A DNA stretch of 64,000 nt from Harryflintia acetispora (GTDB lineage: Bacteria; Bacillota; Clostridia; Oscillospirales; Ruminococcaceae). The first letter of the stretch is position 1. Each line of letters opens with the position of its first letter. The DNA lies in the NCBI GenBank assembly GCA_004340125.1, contig SLUK01000001.1, forward strand, positions 1 to 64,000, read 5' to 3'. The notes below the pieces were generated by a model. The model searched no databases. It had not been told where the DNA came from and saw nothing but the letters and a program-made list of their open reading frames with translations. Below, in pieces: positions 41,060 through 49,290 of the stretch. Made by a program: the position numbers and the translations under genes.

Positions 41060-42373
41060 CTATCCTTCCCTTGCTAGTATGAGCGCGTCGAGCAGCTCGT
41101 ATCCGTCGTTTGGCACGGTGCGCACCGGCAAGCCGAGGGCCTCCTCCAGCTGCCCGACCGTCACGTCGTCGAGGAAGCGGTCCTGCTCGTGGCGCAGCAT
41201 GACCTGCGGCAGCAGCAGCTCCTCGCCGAGCGCCTTGCCGCCGAGCTGGCGCATGAGGTCCTGCCCGGTCAAAAGCCCGGCCACGGTGACCGTGTGCCCG
41301 AAAAAGTCGTTGACCACTTTATGCACATGCACCCGCAGCCCGGCGACTTTCTCCTGTGCGGCGGCGGCCAGGGCGGCGATCAGCGGATAGGCGGCCTCCC
41401 CGGTGGCGATCGAGACGGCGCGCTCCCGCGCGAGCGACGGCGGGTTTTCCAGCGCCTCGAAAAATTCGTGCTCGAGCAGCGGCAGCAGCCCCACTCCGTT
41501 GTCGAGCTGGGGGAACTCGCCGTAATATTCGTAGGGCGGCAGCTCGTACCCCGCCGCGAGGAAGAACTCGTCCGCCGGATAGACCAGCCGCTCGCCCCGC
41601 TCGCGCAGCCACCGCTCGCCATATTCATGAACGGTGGCGATCACCTCGCGCGCGCCCTCCCTGGTGTAGGGGCGCAGCTCGGGCAGCCCCTCGCGGTAGC
41701 GCGTCAGCCCGACCGGGACCACCGCGATGGATTCGAGCTGCGGGAAAAGCGCGCCCAGCTCCTCGATCGAGCGGCGCAGCTCGTCCCCGTCGTTGATCCC
41801 GGGACAGAGCACCAGCTGGGTGTTGAGCTTGATCCCGCCCGCCGCGAGCTTTGGCAGATAGCTCAGCACGTTCCCGGCATTGGGGTTTTTCATCATCTTC
41901 ACGCGCAGCGACGGGTTCATGGTGTGGACCGAAACGTTGATCGGACTGATGCGCATGCGGATAATCCGCTCGATCTCCTCGAGGGACATGTTGGTGAGCG
42001 TCACATAGTTGCCGAAGAGGAAGGAGAGGCGCTCGTCGTCGTCCTTGAAGTAGAGCGTTTCGCGCATCCCCTTCGGCGTCTGGTCGACAAAGCAGAAGAT
42101 GCACTTGTTTTTGCAGGTGTGCTTGCGGTCCATGAGGTAGGTTTCGAACTGGAGCCCCAGGTCCTCATATTCCTCCTTACGCACCCGCACCTTCCTCTCC
42201 CGCCCGTTTTGGCAGGCAAGGCCGATCTGCAGCAGGGAGTCGGTCATATAAAAGCGGTAGTCGAGCACGTCGCCTATGAGATGGCCGTTGATCGAAACGA
42301 TTTTATCCCCCGCTTCTATCCTGTGCCGCTCGGCGATGGAGCCTTCGTCCACCCCGGTCACCGTGACCGCCAT
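41060..42373 (-). CDS. DUF512 radical SAM / PDZ-like protein
   Basis: A 437-aa protein. Residues 1-60 are PDZ-like (VTVTGVDEGSIAERHRIEAGDKIVSINGH); a radical-SAM-like cluster motif CKNKCIFCFVDQTPKGMRE follows near 77, then SVHTMNPSLRVKMMKNPNAG and the DUF512 part (GLTRYREGLPELRPY). It is widespread in Clostridia next to der and of unknown function; binding a 4Fe-4S cluster is the inference. ATG 42373 has GAGGAGGG upstream. It lies 36 nt upstream of der on the same strand. Confidence 0.9.
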   Translation of the reverse strand: MAVTVTGVDEGSIAERHRIEAGDKIVSINGHLIGDVLDYRFYMTDSLLQIGLACQNGRERKVRVRKEEYEDLGLQFETYLMDRKHTCKNKCIFCFVDQTPKGMRETLYFKDDDERLSFLFGNYVTLTNMSLEEIERIIRMRISPINVSVHTMNPSLRVKMMKNPNAGNVLSYLPKLAAGGIKLNTQLVLCPGINDGDELRRSIEELGALFPQLESIAVVPVGLTRYREGLPELRPYTREGAREVIATVHEYGERWLRERGERLVYPADEFFLAAGYELPPYEYYGEFPQLDNGVGLLPLLEHEFFEALENPPSLARERAVSIATGEAAYPLIAALAAAAQEKVAGLRVHVHKVVNDFFGHTVTVAGLLTGQDLMRQLGGKALGEELLLPQVMLRHEQDRFLDDVTVGQLEEALGLPVRTVPNDGYELLDALILAREG

Positions 42374-42427
42374 ACGCGCCCTCCTCTCTGCCCTTCTTAC
42401 ATTACCTTTCCCCGGTGTTGCAAAAAA

Positions 42428-42461
42428 AATAGAGGCGGAAGCTTCATGTTCCCCCTCTATT
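42428..42461 (-). terminator. Terminator of yceD-rpmF
   Basis: Minus strand: AATAGAGG...CCTCTATT followed by T7. Confidence 0.8.
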
Positions 42462-42486
42462 CCATCGATCATCGAAAGCTGTTCGC

Positions 42487-42669
42487 TTACGCCTCTTTGG
42501 AAATGACTTCTCTTCCTTTATAGTAGCCGCAGTTCAAGCAAACCTTGTGGGGAGCTTTCAGCTCGCCGCACTGGGTGCACTTGGAAAAAGCGGGCATGGG
42601 GAGTTTCCAAACGTTCGAACGTCTTTTGTCTCTGCGGGCTCTCGATACCTTTCTCTTTGGTACTGCCAT
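42487..42669 (-). CDS. rpmF: 50S ribosomal protein L32
   Basis: A 60-aa protein: AVPKRKVSRARRDKRRSNVWKL at the N-terminus and the zinc-binding pairs CTQCG / CLNCGYYKGREV. Typical L32 with four cysteines. The order yceD-rpmF is the common bacterial pairing; the leader between them is 56 nt and includes AGGAGG. Confidence 0.98.
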   Translation of the reverse strand: MAVPKRKVSRARRDKRRSNVWKLPMPAFSKCTQCGELKAPHKVCLNCGYYKGREVISKEA

Positions 42670-42725
42670 GTCAGCACCTCCTTATATTAATTGTGTATGT
42701 GTTACCGGTTGGGGATGGGACCGTA

Positions 42726-43223
42726 TCATTGCTCGAGCAGATCCTGCAGCGCGCTCAGCCTCGGGTCGACCGACGGCTTCTTACAGCCGCAGGCTCCGTG
42801 GTTGAGATTGGCGCCACAGCACTCGCACAGCCCCCTGCAATCCTCGCTGCATACGTTCTTGCTTGGTAGCTCAAGAACGACGTCAGCATACACCAGCTCG
42901 TCCAGGTTGACGAGCCCGTCCGGGACGACGAGATATTCGTCGTTTTCCTCGCCGGAGAGCCCCTTGACCACCACCTGCTCGCGCCGAAAGGCCATTTCCC
43001 GGGAAACGGGCTCCAGGCACCGGTCGCAGACCGTGTCGATCCGATACCGCGCCTCGTACTGCAGCGACACGACGCCCGCCGTGTTGACCGCCCGCCCTTC
43101 GACCTCCACCGGTTTTTGCAGGATGTGCCGGCCAAAAAACTCTACCTGCGAAAGGTCGAGAAGGTGACTGAAGGGGACCTCCCCGCCCTCGTCCTCGAAC
43201 AGATGCGTTAAATCCAGGATCAA
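42726..43223 (-). CDS. yceD: YceD family protein (DUF177)
   Basis: A 165-aa protein. Pattern: VSLQYEARYRIDTVCDRCLEPVSREM near 50-76, and two C-terminal cysteine pairs CSEDCRGLCECCGANLN near 125. YceD is linked to 23S rRNA maturation in related organisms. The start is TTG with GAGGTG six bases upstream. It forms an operon with rpmF under a consensus promoter at 43330-43358. Confidence 0.93.
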   Translation of the reverse strand: MILDLTHLFEDEGGEVPFSHLLDLSQVEFFGRHILQKPVEVEGRAVNTAGVVSLQYEARYRIDTVCDRCLEPVSREMAFRREQVVVKGLSGEENDEYLVVPDGLVNLDELVYADVVLELPSKNVCSEDCRGLCECCGANLNHGACGCKKPSVDPRLSALQDLLEQ

Positions 43224-43329
43224 TCAGGACACCTCTTTTCCCCGCTCAGAGGCATACGCCGCCGTTTTTACGACTTCGTCAGAAATCAAAAAACGGCAGA
43301 AAACGCCCTCTTTCAGACGTCACAGAACC

Positions 43330-43358
43330 ATTATAAGGATCGCCCGGCGGTTTGTCAA
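43330..43358 (-). promoter_or_regulatory. Consensus promoter of yceD-rpmF
   Basis: Minus strand: TTGACA (43353-43358), 17-nt spacer, TATAAT (43330-43335); both boxes perfect. About 105 nt of leader follow with an inverted repeat (GCCGTTTTT...AAAAACGGC). Confidence 0.85.
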
Positions 43359-43385
43359 GAGTTTTGCCGTTTTTAAAAAAATAAT

Positions 43386-44630
43386 TCAGTGGTCGAAAAC
43401 CCGCAGTACCAGGTGCTCTTCCCCCACCCGCCAGACCGCCGGGTCGAAGCCCTGCATGGTGTCAAAGGAGTTGAAGCTCGAGAGGCTGGAGAACGCCGTG
43501 GTGCCCGCCGGGTTTGCCGAGGACTGGCCGACGGCGTAATTTGCGCCGCGCCCGGTCATCCAGTAGCAGCTTTCAAAAGAACTGGCCGTCATCCCCACCA
43601 GGCCTCCGGTGCCGTCCGATTGGTTGGGCGCGTGATAGGACATACTGGAGGGAACGGCAAAGCAGCGGGTCATCGAGCTCCCGTAATTGGAGCTGGTGGC
43701 GATCCCTCCGGTGCGGTGCCCGCCGTTCCGGGTGGAGCGCAGGGTGCCGCCCACCGCATAACAGTCGGTGATTGCCATATTCGTATAGGCGACCAGTCCG
43801 CCCGCGTCGTCATTGGCGGTCACGGTTCCGGTGTCGGCATAGCAGCGGGAAATGGTGGAAAGCCCGCCCGAGGCACTGCTGCCGGCGAGCGGCGCGCCCC
43901 GCCCATAGAGATAGGAAGAATAGATGGCGTAGTTTTCGATCCCCAGGTTTTGAATTGCCGCGCCGGAGAGCTGCCCGAAGAGCGCCGCAAACTCCTGTGC
44001 GGTATTCACCGTCAGGTTGCGCACCACGTATCCTCCCCCGTCGTAAACGCCGGAGAACACGCCGATGGGCGTGAAGCCTTGCCCTTGCAGGTCGATGTCC
44101 CGCACCTGCAAAAAATGCTCTGACAGGTGCAGCCGCACATGATCCAGTTGTTCGGGAGTCGCCACGATAAACGGGCTCGCCGCCGTCCCGTCCCCGGCGA
44201 GGAAGCCGCCCGCCGAGACCGCGTGCTGCGCGCCGCTGCCGCAGGTCGGGATGGTCCCGGTGGTGAAGGGTTTGGCCTGCTCGCCGGGCCGGTCCAGCCC
44301 CTCCCGCCCGGGTTCGGGCAGCGCCTGCACCCGCAAGGTATAGGTGTGCGGCGCCACCGGGTCATAGGAAAAGGGGAGATATAGATTCACCCGCGCTCCG
44401 GGGGTGAGCCGCGCCTCCCCATAGGAGGCGAGCGGCGCGCCCGACGCGCTCCCGCCATCGTAGATTTCAAACCGGTACCGCCCGGTGTGCGCGCTCGCCG
44501 TGAAGGGGATGTTGATTCCGTAGGCGGCGGCCTCCCCCGCGCTCGGCGCGAGGGAGACCGTACTCCCCGCCGCCCACGCGCCCAGCGACAACAGAATCAG
44601 CAAACACGCCGCGATCACACCCTGTTTCAT
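43386..44630 (-). CDS. Secreted protein with GLUG-like repeats
   Basis: A 414-aa exported protein: signal peptide at residues 1-20 (KQGVIAACLLILLSLGAWA followed by AG), a Pro/Gly-rich beta-domain to about 110, then from residue 145 a region with repeats AASPFIVATPEQLDHV, GVFSGVYDGGGYVVRNLTV, GQLSGAAIQNLGIENY, SGGLSTISRCYADTGTVTA, AGGLVAYTNMAITDCYAVGG, like the GLUG motifs of Gram-positive surface proteins, expected to form a beta-helix. No LPXTG anchor, so release or non-covalent attachment is likely. Substrate unknown. Standalone; role in adhesion or matrix is inference. Confidence 0.75.
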   Translation of the reverse strand: MKQGVIAACLLILLSLGAWAAGSTVSLAPSAGEAAAYGINIPFTASAHTGRYRFEIYDGGSASGAPLASYGEARLTPGARVNLYLPFSYDPVAPHTYTLRVQALPEPGREGLDRPGEQAKPFTTGTIPTCGSGAQHAVSAGGFLAGDGTAASPFIVATPEQLDHVRLHLSEHFLQVRDIDLQGQGFTPIGVFSGVYDGGGYVVRNLTVNTAQEFAALFGQLSGAAIQNLGIENYAIYSSYLYGRGAPLAGSSASGGLSTISRCYADTGTVTANDDAGGLVAYTNMAITDCYAVGGTLRSTRNGGHRTGGIATSSNYGSSMTRCFAVPSSMSYHAPNQSDGTGGLVGMTASSFESCYWMTGRGANYAVGQSSANPAGTTAFSSLSSFNSFDTMQGFDPAVWRVGEEHLVLRVFDH

Positions 44631-44654
44631 TTAAAAATCCCCCTATTAAATTGT

Positions 44655-44677
44655 CCGCAAGCAATCCTATCTTGCGG
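44655..44677 (+). repeat. 23-bp inverted repeat, left copy
   Basis: CCGCAAG-9 nt-CTTGCGG, exactly complementary to the copy at 44804-44826. Each copy can also fold alone into a 7-bp stem. Confidence 0.85.
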
Positions 44678-44803
44678 CCTTCCTTCCAGGGGGATGGCGG
44701 GAAAAAGGGCGGCTTCCCTTGAAAAGCCGCCCAGAAACTGGTATAATGATGGCACATCCAGCAGAATATTCGCGCAGACTGCGAAAAATAGTCAAAAAGA
44801 TGA
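44678..44803. other. 126-nt interval between inverted repeats
   Basis: No gene. Contains a GGGCGGCTTccctt...AAGCCGCCC hairpin (44707-44732) and TATAAT at 44742-44747 on plus without a gene following. Could be a MITE-like element together with its flanks. Confidence 0.4.
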
Positions 44804-44826
44804 CCGCAAGATAGGATTGCTTGCGG
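44804..44826 (-). terminator. 23-bp inverted repeat, right copy; terminator of the PAP2 gene
   Basis: Read on the minus strand, the extended stem ATGACCGCAAG/CTTGCGGTCAT is followed by CTTTTTG and includes the stop codon of the PAP2 gene. Confidence 0.7.
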
Positions 44827-45684
44827 TCATTTTTGTGTTTTTGTCCCGCCGCCAAAAACGTGCGGGAACTGCAAAAAGAGCCAGGGGCAGCCCGCCAGCG
44901 CAAAAAAGATGGTGGCCGCATAGCGCAAAACGGTCATCCCCTCCCCCGATGGGAGCAGGATTTTTAGGAGCAGGTGGCAACCGCCCACCATCAGGGACCC
45001 GAGCAGGAGGCGCAGCAGCTTCGCGTGCCTCGGCACATCCGTGCGAAACGGCAACCGGCGGTGCACCAGCGGCATGGCGATGAGAAAACCCAGCATGCAA
45101 CCGGTGGCGACGTAGAAGTCGTGCCCGGGCGAAATCAGCAGGATGGGCAGGAAAGCCAGCGCGGTGAAGAGATACAGCCGCTGCCGGGGCACGCGCGCCA
45201 GAAGCCAGCGCGCCAGGAAGGGGACCAGCACGCCCAACGCCAGCCCCGCCAGCACGTCCTTGGGATAGTGCACCCCGAGATAGACCCTTGAGAGTCCCAC
45301 CAGCAGGATCAGCAGGGCGAAAGCAATTTGCGGCCCCCGCCTTTTCAGATACATCCCAAGGCCGGTATAGAGGGTAGCGGCCGACTGGGTATGCCCGCTT
45401 GGGAAGGAGTGCCCGGTGGCGGTATGCACCCGCAGCGAGCGCACCCCCTCCTCCCCGATCGGGCGGGGGGCCTGCACGATATCCTTGACGGCGTTGCCCA
45501 GCAGCAGGGAGCTGCACAGGCAGTAGCCGAGAAATTCCCCCGCCTCGCGGTCCACCGTCCAATAGAGGCCCAGGAAGATCAGGACGCTGGGGACCGGCTC
45601 GCCGAGCATGGTCAGCAGCTGGAACAGAAGATCCAGCGCCGGCGTTGCGATGGACTGAAGCTGACGAATGAGTTCTAGTTCCAA
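44827..45684 (-). CDS. PAP2 superfamily membrane phosphatase
   Basis: A 285-aa membrane protein of about seven helices. The three phosphatase motifs are present: KDIVQAPRP (motif 1, KX6RP-like), PSGHTQSA (motif 2) and SRVYLGVHYPKDVLAG (motif 3, SRX5HX3D). It hydrolyses a lipid phosphate such as undecaprenyl or phosphatidylglycerol phosphate at the membrane. TTG start with GGGGGAGG three bases upstream, slightly close. It ends in a terminator-like repeat. Confidence 0.9.
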   Translation of the reverse strand: MELELIRQLQSIATPALDLLFQLLTMLGEPVPSVLIFLGLYWTVDREAGEFLGYCLCSSLLLGNAVKDIVQAPRPIGEEGVRSLRVHTATGHSFPSGHTQSAATLYTGLGMYLKRRGPQIAFALLILLVGLSRVYLGVHYPKDVLAGLALGVLVPFLARWLLARVPRQRLYLFTALAFLPILLISPGHDFYVATGCMLGFLIAMPLVHRRLPFRTDVPRHAKLLRLLLGSLMVGGCHLLLKILLPSGEGMTVLRYAATIFFALAGCPWLFLQFPHVFGGGTKTQK

Positions 45685-45698
45685 AGGCCTCCCCCGCT

Positions 45699-46487
45699 TT
45701 ACAGCCCCAGCAGGCGCTGGGCGTTCTGATAAAATATCATATCCTTCTGTGCGCTGCTTATGTGCAGCGAATCAATAAAGCGGTAGGTGGCGCTGCTCGC
45801 CTGCCAGGGGCAGTCGCTGCCGAACAGGATATTCTGGGCCCCGTGGCGGGAGATGATCCGCTCGGCCTGCGCGGGCGAAAGGTAGCCGGCGGTGAAGGCG
45901 GTATCAAAGTAGACCCGCTTCCCGCAGAGGTACTGCTCCACCTCGTCCCAGCGCTCCATCGAGCCCATGTGCGCGCAGACCATGGTGAGCTGCGGCAGGT
46001 CGCGCAGCACCCGGGCGATCTTTTGCGGGGTGGCGTGGATGTGGTCGGGCGAGATGGCGTCGAAGCCGGTGTGGAAGACGCAGACCAGCCCGAGCTCGGC
46101 AATCCGCTCGTAGATGGGGTAGAGCCGCCGCTCGTCGATCTCAAAGCCCTGGTAGTCCGGGTGCAGCTTGACACCGCGCAGTCCGGCCTCTTTGATCCTC
46201 TCCAGCTCCTCGAGGGCGCACTCGCTCTCAAAGTGGACGCTGCCGAAGGGAATCAGCGGGTCGTGGTTACAGGAGATGGCAAAATTGTTGACATTCGTCT
46301 GCTGCCGGGAATTGGTGGCGATGTTCAGGACCACCGCCCGGTCCACCTCCCACTCGCGCAGCTTTTGGAGCGTAAAGTCCTTGGTCCCGTCGGTCTCGGG
46401 GGCCAGTCCGCTGGCCGCGGCCAGGCGGGCGATCGCCTTCTCGGCCAGTGCGTCGGGGAACATATGGATATGGAAATCGATCAGCAT
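45699..46487 (-). CDS. Amidohydrolase-2 family metal-dependent hydrolase
   Basis: A 262-aa TIM-barrel hydrolase: metal-binding HIH in LIDFHIHMFPD, a GVKLHPDYQGFEID segment near 125, VFHTGFD near 158, MVCAHMGS near 190, and FGSDCPWQ near 232 with the catalytic Asp. This matches the amidohydrolase 2 (ACMS decarboxylase-like) family. Substrate unknown. 14 nt upstream of the PAP2 gene on the same strand. Confidence 0.88.
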   Translation of the reverse strand: MLIDFHIHMFPDALAEKAIARLAAASGLAPETDGTKDFTLQKLREWEVDRAVVLNIATNSRQQTNVNNFAISCNHDPLIPFGSVHFESECALEELERIKEAGLRGVKLHPDYQGFEIDERRLYPIYERIAELGLVCVFHTGFDAISPDHIHATPQKIARVLRDLPQLTMVCAHMGSMERWDEVEQYLCGKRVYFDTAFTAGYLSPAQAERIISRHGAQNILFGSDCPWQASSATYRFIDSLHISSAQKDMIFYQNAQRLLGL

Positions 46488-46560
46488 GAGGGCGCCTCCA
46501 ACGGAAATTTCTGTCCTTTATAATAACGCAATTATTATAGCATGAAGGCCCCGGGGATGC

Positions 46561-46603
46561 AAAAGCGGCCCGCACTCCAACTCCCGGAGTGCGGACCGCT
46601 TTT
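46561..46603 (-). terminator. Terminator of the small membrane-anchored protein gene
   Basis: AAAGCGG-x-CCGCACTCC...GGAGTGCGG-x-CCGCTTT stem; T-rich/A-rich on the two sides, ending at the stop codon of the next gene. Confidence 0.8.
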
Positions 46604-46604
46604 C

Positions 46605-46928
46605 TCAGCCGCGCGCGCCCGCGCGCTCGATCTCTTCAAAGAGCGCGCCGTATTCCTCGGGGGAGAAGTCCTCCCCGTTATACTCCACCGTGTACCGCGC
46701 CAGGTCCTTGGCCGCGGCGGTGAGCTGTGCGGCTGGCAGCCAGGCGCGCTCGCACAAAAATTCGGCGAAGCCCAGGCTGTACCCCGCCAGGTCGCAGATG
46801 TATTGCGTGCGCTCGCGTTCCTCCTCGACATGCTGCCGCGCCGAAGCCCGCCGGTCGATGTATCCCCCGCAATAATACGCGAACACCGCGGCGAATGCCG
46901 TGATAAAAATGATCCATAGCAGTTCCAC
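46605..46928 (-). CDS. Small membrane-anchored protein of unknown function
   Basis: A 107-aa protein: N-terminal TM (ELLWIIFITAFAAVFAYYCGGYI), then a charged helical region (DRRASARQHVEEERERTQYICDLAGYSLGFAEFLCERAWL) and an acidic end (NGEDFSPEEYGALFEEIERAGARG). I do not recognise a family. GTG 46928 is preferred: an AAGGGGG RBS precedes it, while the in-frame ATG 46964 overlaps a TATAAT-like box and lacks an RBS. Single gene upstream of sleB and divergent from it. Confidence 0.6.
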   Translation of the reverse strand: MELLWIIFITAFAAVFAYYCGGYIDRRASARQHVEEERERTQYICDLAGYSLGFAEFLCERAWLPAAQLTAAAKDLARYTVEYNGEDFSPEEYGALFEEIERAGARG

Positions 46929-47119
46929 TGTCAGGGCCCCCTTTTTTGCCTTTCGTACTACCATTATATTTTTATAGGGCCGGATCGGTTCCAAACAAAT
47001 ATTTTTCGCGCGTTTTCCCCGTTTTGGGAGGCCTAGCAAAGGCAGGCGGATTTTGATTCATAAAAGTGGCGGTTTTGGGAAAACTTCTGTTAGCTCTTTC
47101 GTAATGGAGGTTTTTCTAA

Positions 47120-47854
47120 ATGGAATCGAGCAGAATCAAAACCCTAAAGGTTGCGATCATCATCCTACTCAATATCGTGATGCTGGGCCTGGTTTCCCAG
47201 GCGATCAATCAGGGCCGCGTGCGCGCCGCAGAAAACGATTTCTCCCAGGAGGCCGCGCAGGTCTACTCCCAGCGCGGCTCGACCGGGGACGAGGTGCGCA
47301 AAATTCAGCAGCGCCTCAAGGACTGGGGTTATTTCTTTGACGAGGTCAACGGCACCTACGGCCCGAAGACCGAGGAGGCGGTACGCTACTTCCAGCGGCA
47401 GAACGGCCTGTCGGTCGACGGAATCGCGGGCAGCGCCACCCTCGCGGCGCTCGGCCTGCCCTCCGGCTCCGCCTCGGGCGGCTCCTCCGGCGGGGTCACC
47501 AACGACGCCGACTACCAGCTCCTCGCGCGGATCATCTCGGCCGAGGCGCGCGGCGAGCCCTACACCGGCCAGGTCGCGGTGGGCGCGGTGGTCTTAAACC
47601 GGGTGGAGCATCCCTCCTTCCCCGATTCGGTGGCGGGCGTGGTTTATCAGCCCGGCGCCTTCACCGCCATCACCGACGGGCAGATCAACGAGCCGATCTC
47701 CGAATCCGCCTACCGTGCGGCCAAGGACGCCCTCAACGGCTGGGACCCCTCGGGCGGCGCGATCTACTACTTCAACCCCGACAAGACCTCGAACAAGTGG
47801 ATGCGTACCCGCCCGGTCATCCTGCGCATCGGCAACCACCTCTTCTGCAGCTAA
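47120..47854 (+). CDS. sleB: Spore cortex-lytic enzyme SleB-like
   Basis: A 244-aa exported protein: N-terminal signal/TM (LKVAIIILLNIVMLGLVSQAI), a peptidoglycan-binding domain (about 50-112; GDEVRKIQQRLKDWGYFFDEVNGTYGPKTEEAVRYFQRQNGL) and a hydrolase-2 domain (about 130-244; LLARIISAEARGEPYTGQVAVGAVVLNRVEHPSFPDSVAGVVYQPGAF). This is the layout of the germination lytic transglycosylase SleB. RBS GGAGG nine bases upstream. A ypeB partner is usually adjacent but is not seen here. Confidence 0.93.
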   Translation: MESSRIKTLKVAIIILLNIVMLGLVSQAINQGRVRAAENDFSQEAAQVYSQRGSTGDEVRKIQQRLKDWGYFFDEVNGTYGPKTEEAVRYFQRQNGLSVDGIAGSATLAALGLPSGSASGGSSGGVTNDADYQLLARIISAEARGEPYTGQVAVGAVVLNRVEHPSFPDSVAGVVYQPGAFTAITDGQINEPISESAYRAAKDALNGWDPSGGAIYYFNPDKTSNKWMRTRPVILRIGNHLFCS

Positions 47855-47857
47855 CGG

Positions 47858-48140
47858 CAGCGGGGCGCTGCAGCCGATTCGCGGCAGCGGGGCGCTGCGG
47901 CCTATACGCGAACGACTAGGGTGCAGGCCGGCCATGCTCAGCCCGCGGTGGCGGGGCGCCACGCCCTATACGCGAACGACCAGGGTGCAGGCCGGCCATG
48001 CTCAGCCCGCGGTGGCGAGGCGCTGCGGCCAATTCGCGAAACGACTGGGGTGTAGGCCGGCCATGCTCAGCCCGCGGTGGCGGGGCGCCACACCCTATAC
48101 GCGAACGACCAGAGTGCAGGCCGGCCATGCTCAGCCCGCG
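47858..48140 (+). repeat. Family B repeat array, 64-65-bp tandem units
   Basis: After two GCAGCGGGGCGCTGC hairpins, units start GAACGACT/CAGGGTGCAG at 47910, 47974, 48038 and 48103, each 64-65 nt, with GGCCGGCCATGCTCAGCCCG in the middle. In reverse they read CGCGGGCTGAGCATGG...CTGGTCGTTCGCGTATAGGG, i.e. family B. Confidence 0.88.
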
Positions 48141-48477
48141 AAAGAGGCACAAACCGCCGCCGGCGTTCTCACGGGAAAGGGCCCCCGAAGGGGGTGCAAT
48201 CGTTGTTGCCATCAGTCGCCTGCGCGGGCCAAAAGCCCCGCTCCCAAAAACGGAGCGGGGCTTCGCATATGCGGCGGGCACAAAACGTGTATAGTCCGCG
48301 CGCGGTCGCGCGGGGAGGTCATCAAAAGGAGGGGGAATCCCCCTCCTTTTGCGTCTTTTCCGTCCTCTTCTTTTCCACGTGGAAAAGAGGACTCGGGGCG
48401 CGGGGCGGACAGCCCCGCAGCGGCATTGCCGTCCGCGGCAAAAGGAGAAGGCGGGGCACCCTGCCCTGAAGCGGCAC
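48141..48477. other. Gene-free interval with hairpins
   Basis: No convincing gene. Contains stem AGCCCCGCTCC...GGAGCGGGGCT (48234-48262), a GGGGGAATCCCCC hairpin (about 48330-48347) followed by TTTTGCG, and GC-rich palindromes near 48400. Nearest genes are sleB and the nucleotidyltransferase. Confidence 0.5.
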
Positions 48478-49230
48478 TTATTCGATCCCCAATAATCCCA
48501 TCAGCTCACCGCAAAGCTGCTCGCAGGCGAAATCCGCCTCCATCGGCAGGCCGCCAATGCAGCAGTCGAGCGCCCGGCGAAGCGGAGCAGGGTCGCGCAG
48601 CCCGAGATTGTTCAGAGCCCACTCGCCGCCGCCCGCCTTGGAGAGAAGCAATCCCTCCCGCTCGAAGGCGAGGGTACGGCAGAGGTTGAGCAGCACGCTG
48701 GCCGCGTCGCCGCCGAGCTCTTCGCGCGAAGCGCGCAGGTCCAAATAAACGCTCTCCCGGTAGAGCCCGTCCGGCACCGGGGCGAATATTTCGTCCGGCG
48801 GCGGGCCGAAGAGGGCCTTGCCCCGCTCGCGCGCCACCCTGAAATGGGCGGGCAGGTCGAGGTCGGTCCGCCCGACCGTTATGCAGAGCCGCAACGGATC
48901 GCTTTCGCTCAGCTCCCGCCACATCGGGGAATAGTGCAGCTCAAAGGGCATATCCAGTACCGGCCTTTGGCAGACGGATGCCAGCACGACGCTCATCTCG
49001 ATCCCCTTTTTCGGTCCCTGCGGCGAGAGGGCACAGAGGAACCCCAGAAGCCGCAGCTTCTCGCAGATATGTGGCGGCCGGTCCACCACCGCCAGGAAAT
49101 CCAGGTCGCTGCGCCCGGGGTGAAATCCTCCCAGCGCGGCCGACCCGTGCAGGTAGAGCCCGCGGAGCTTCCTCCCCAGCACCGCCCGGTATTCCCGTGT
49201 GATTTGATCCAGCAGCTCCTGCAGCTCCAA
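48478..49230 (-). CDS. Aminoglycoside adenylyltransferase-like nucleotidyltransferase (DUF4111)
   Basis: A 250-aa protein of AadA-like layout: nucleotidyltransferase core LRGLYLHGSAALGGFHPGRSDLDFLAVVD (G-S, D-x-D metal ligands near 42-50), then a helical DUF4111-type C-terminal domain with LNLCRTLAFEREGLLLSKAGGGEWALNNL. It may adenylylate streptomycin/spectinomycin or another substrate, but resistance is only inferred. Upstream starts are inside a GC hairpin (49249-49282), so TTG 49230 with GGGAG nine bases before it is favoured. Confidence 0.82.
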   Translation of the reverse strand: MELQELLDQITREYRAVLGRKLRGLYLHGSAALGGFHPGRSDLDFLAVVDRPPHICEKLRLLGFLCALSPQGPKKGIEMSVVLASVCQRPVLDMPFELHYSPMWRELSESDPLRLCITVGRTDLDLPAHFRVARERGKALFGPPPDEIFAPVPDGLYRESVYLDLRASREELGGDAASVLLNLCRTLAFEREGLLLSKAGGGEWALNNLGLRDPAPLRRALDCCIGGLPMEADFACEQLCGELMGLLGIE

Positions 49231-49290
49231 CTTCGTCAACTCCCAAAGGGCGCCCACGCGGGGAATTCCCCGCGCGGGCGCCGGTTTCTT

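Noticed and set aside
47910..48140. CRISPR array
   Set aside because: The 64-65-nt units are repeated in full; intervening sequence is not variable enough for spacers.
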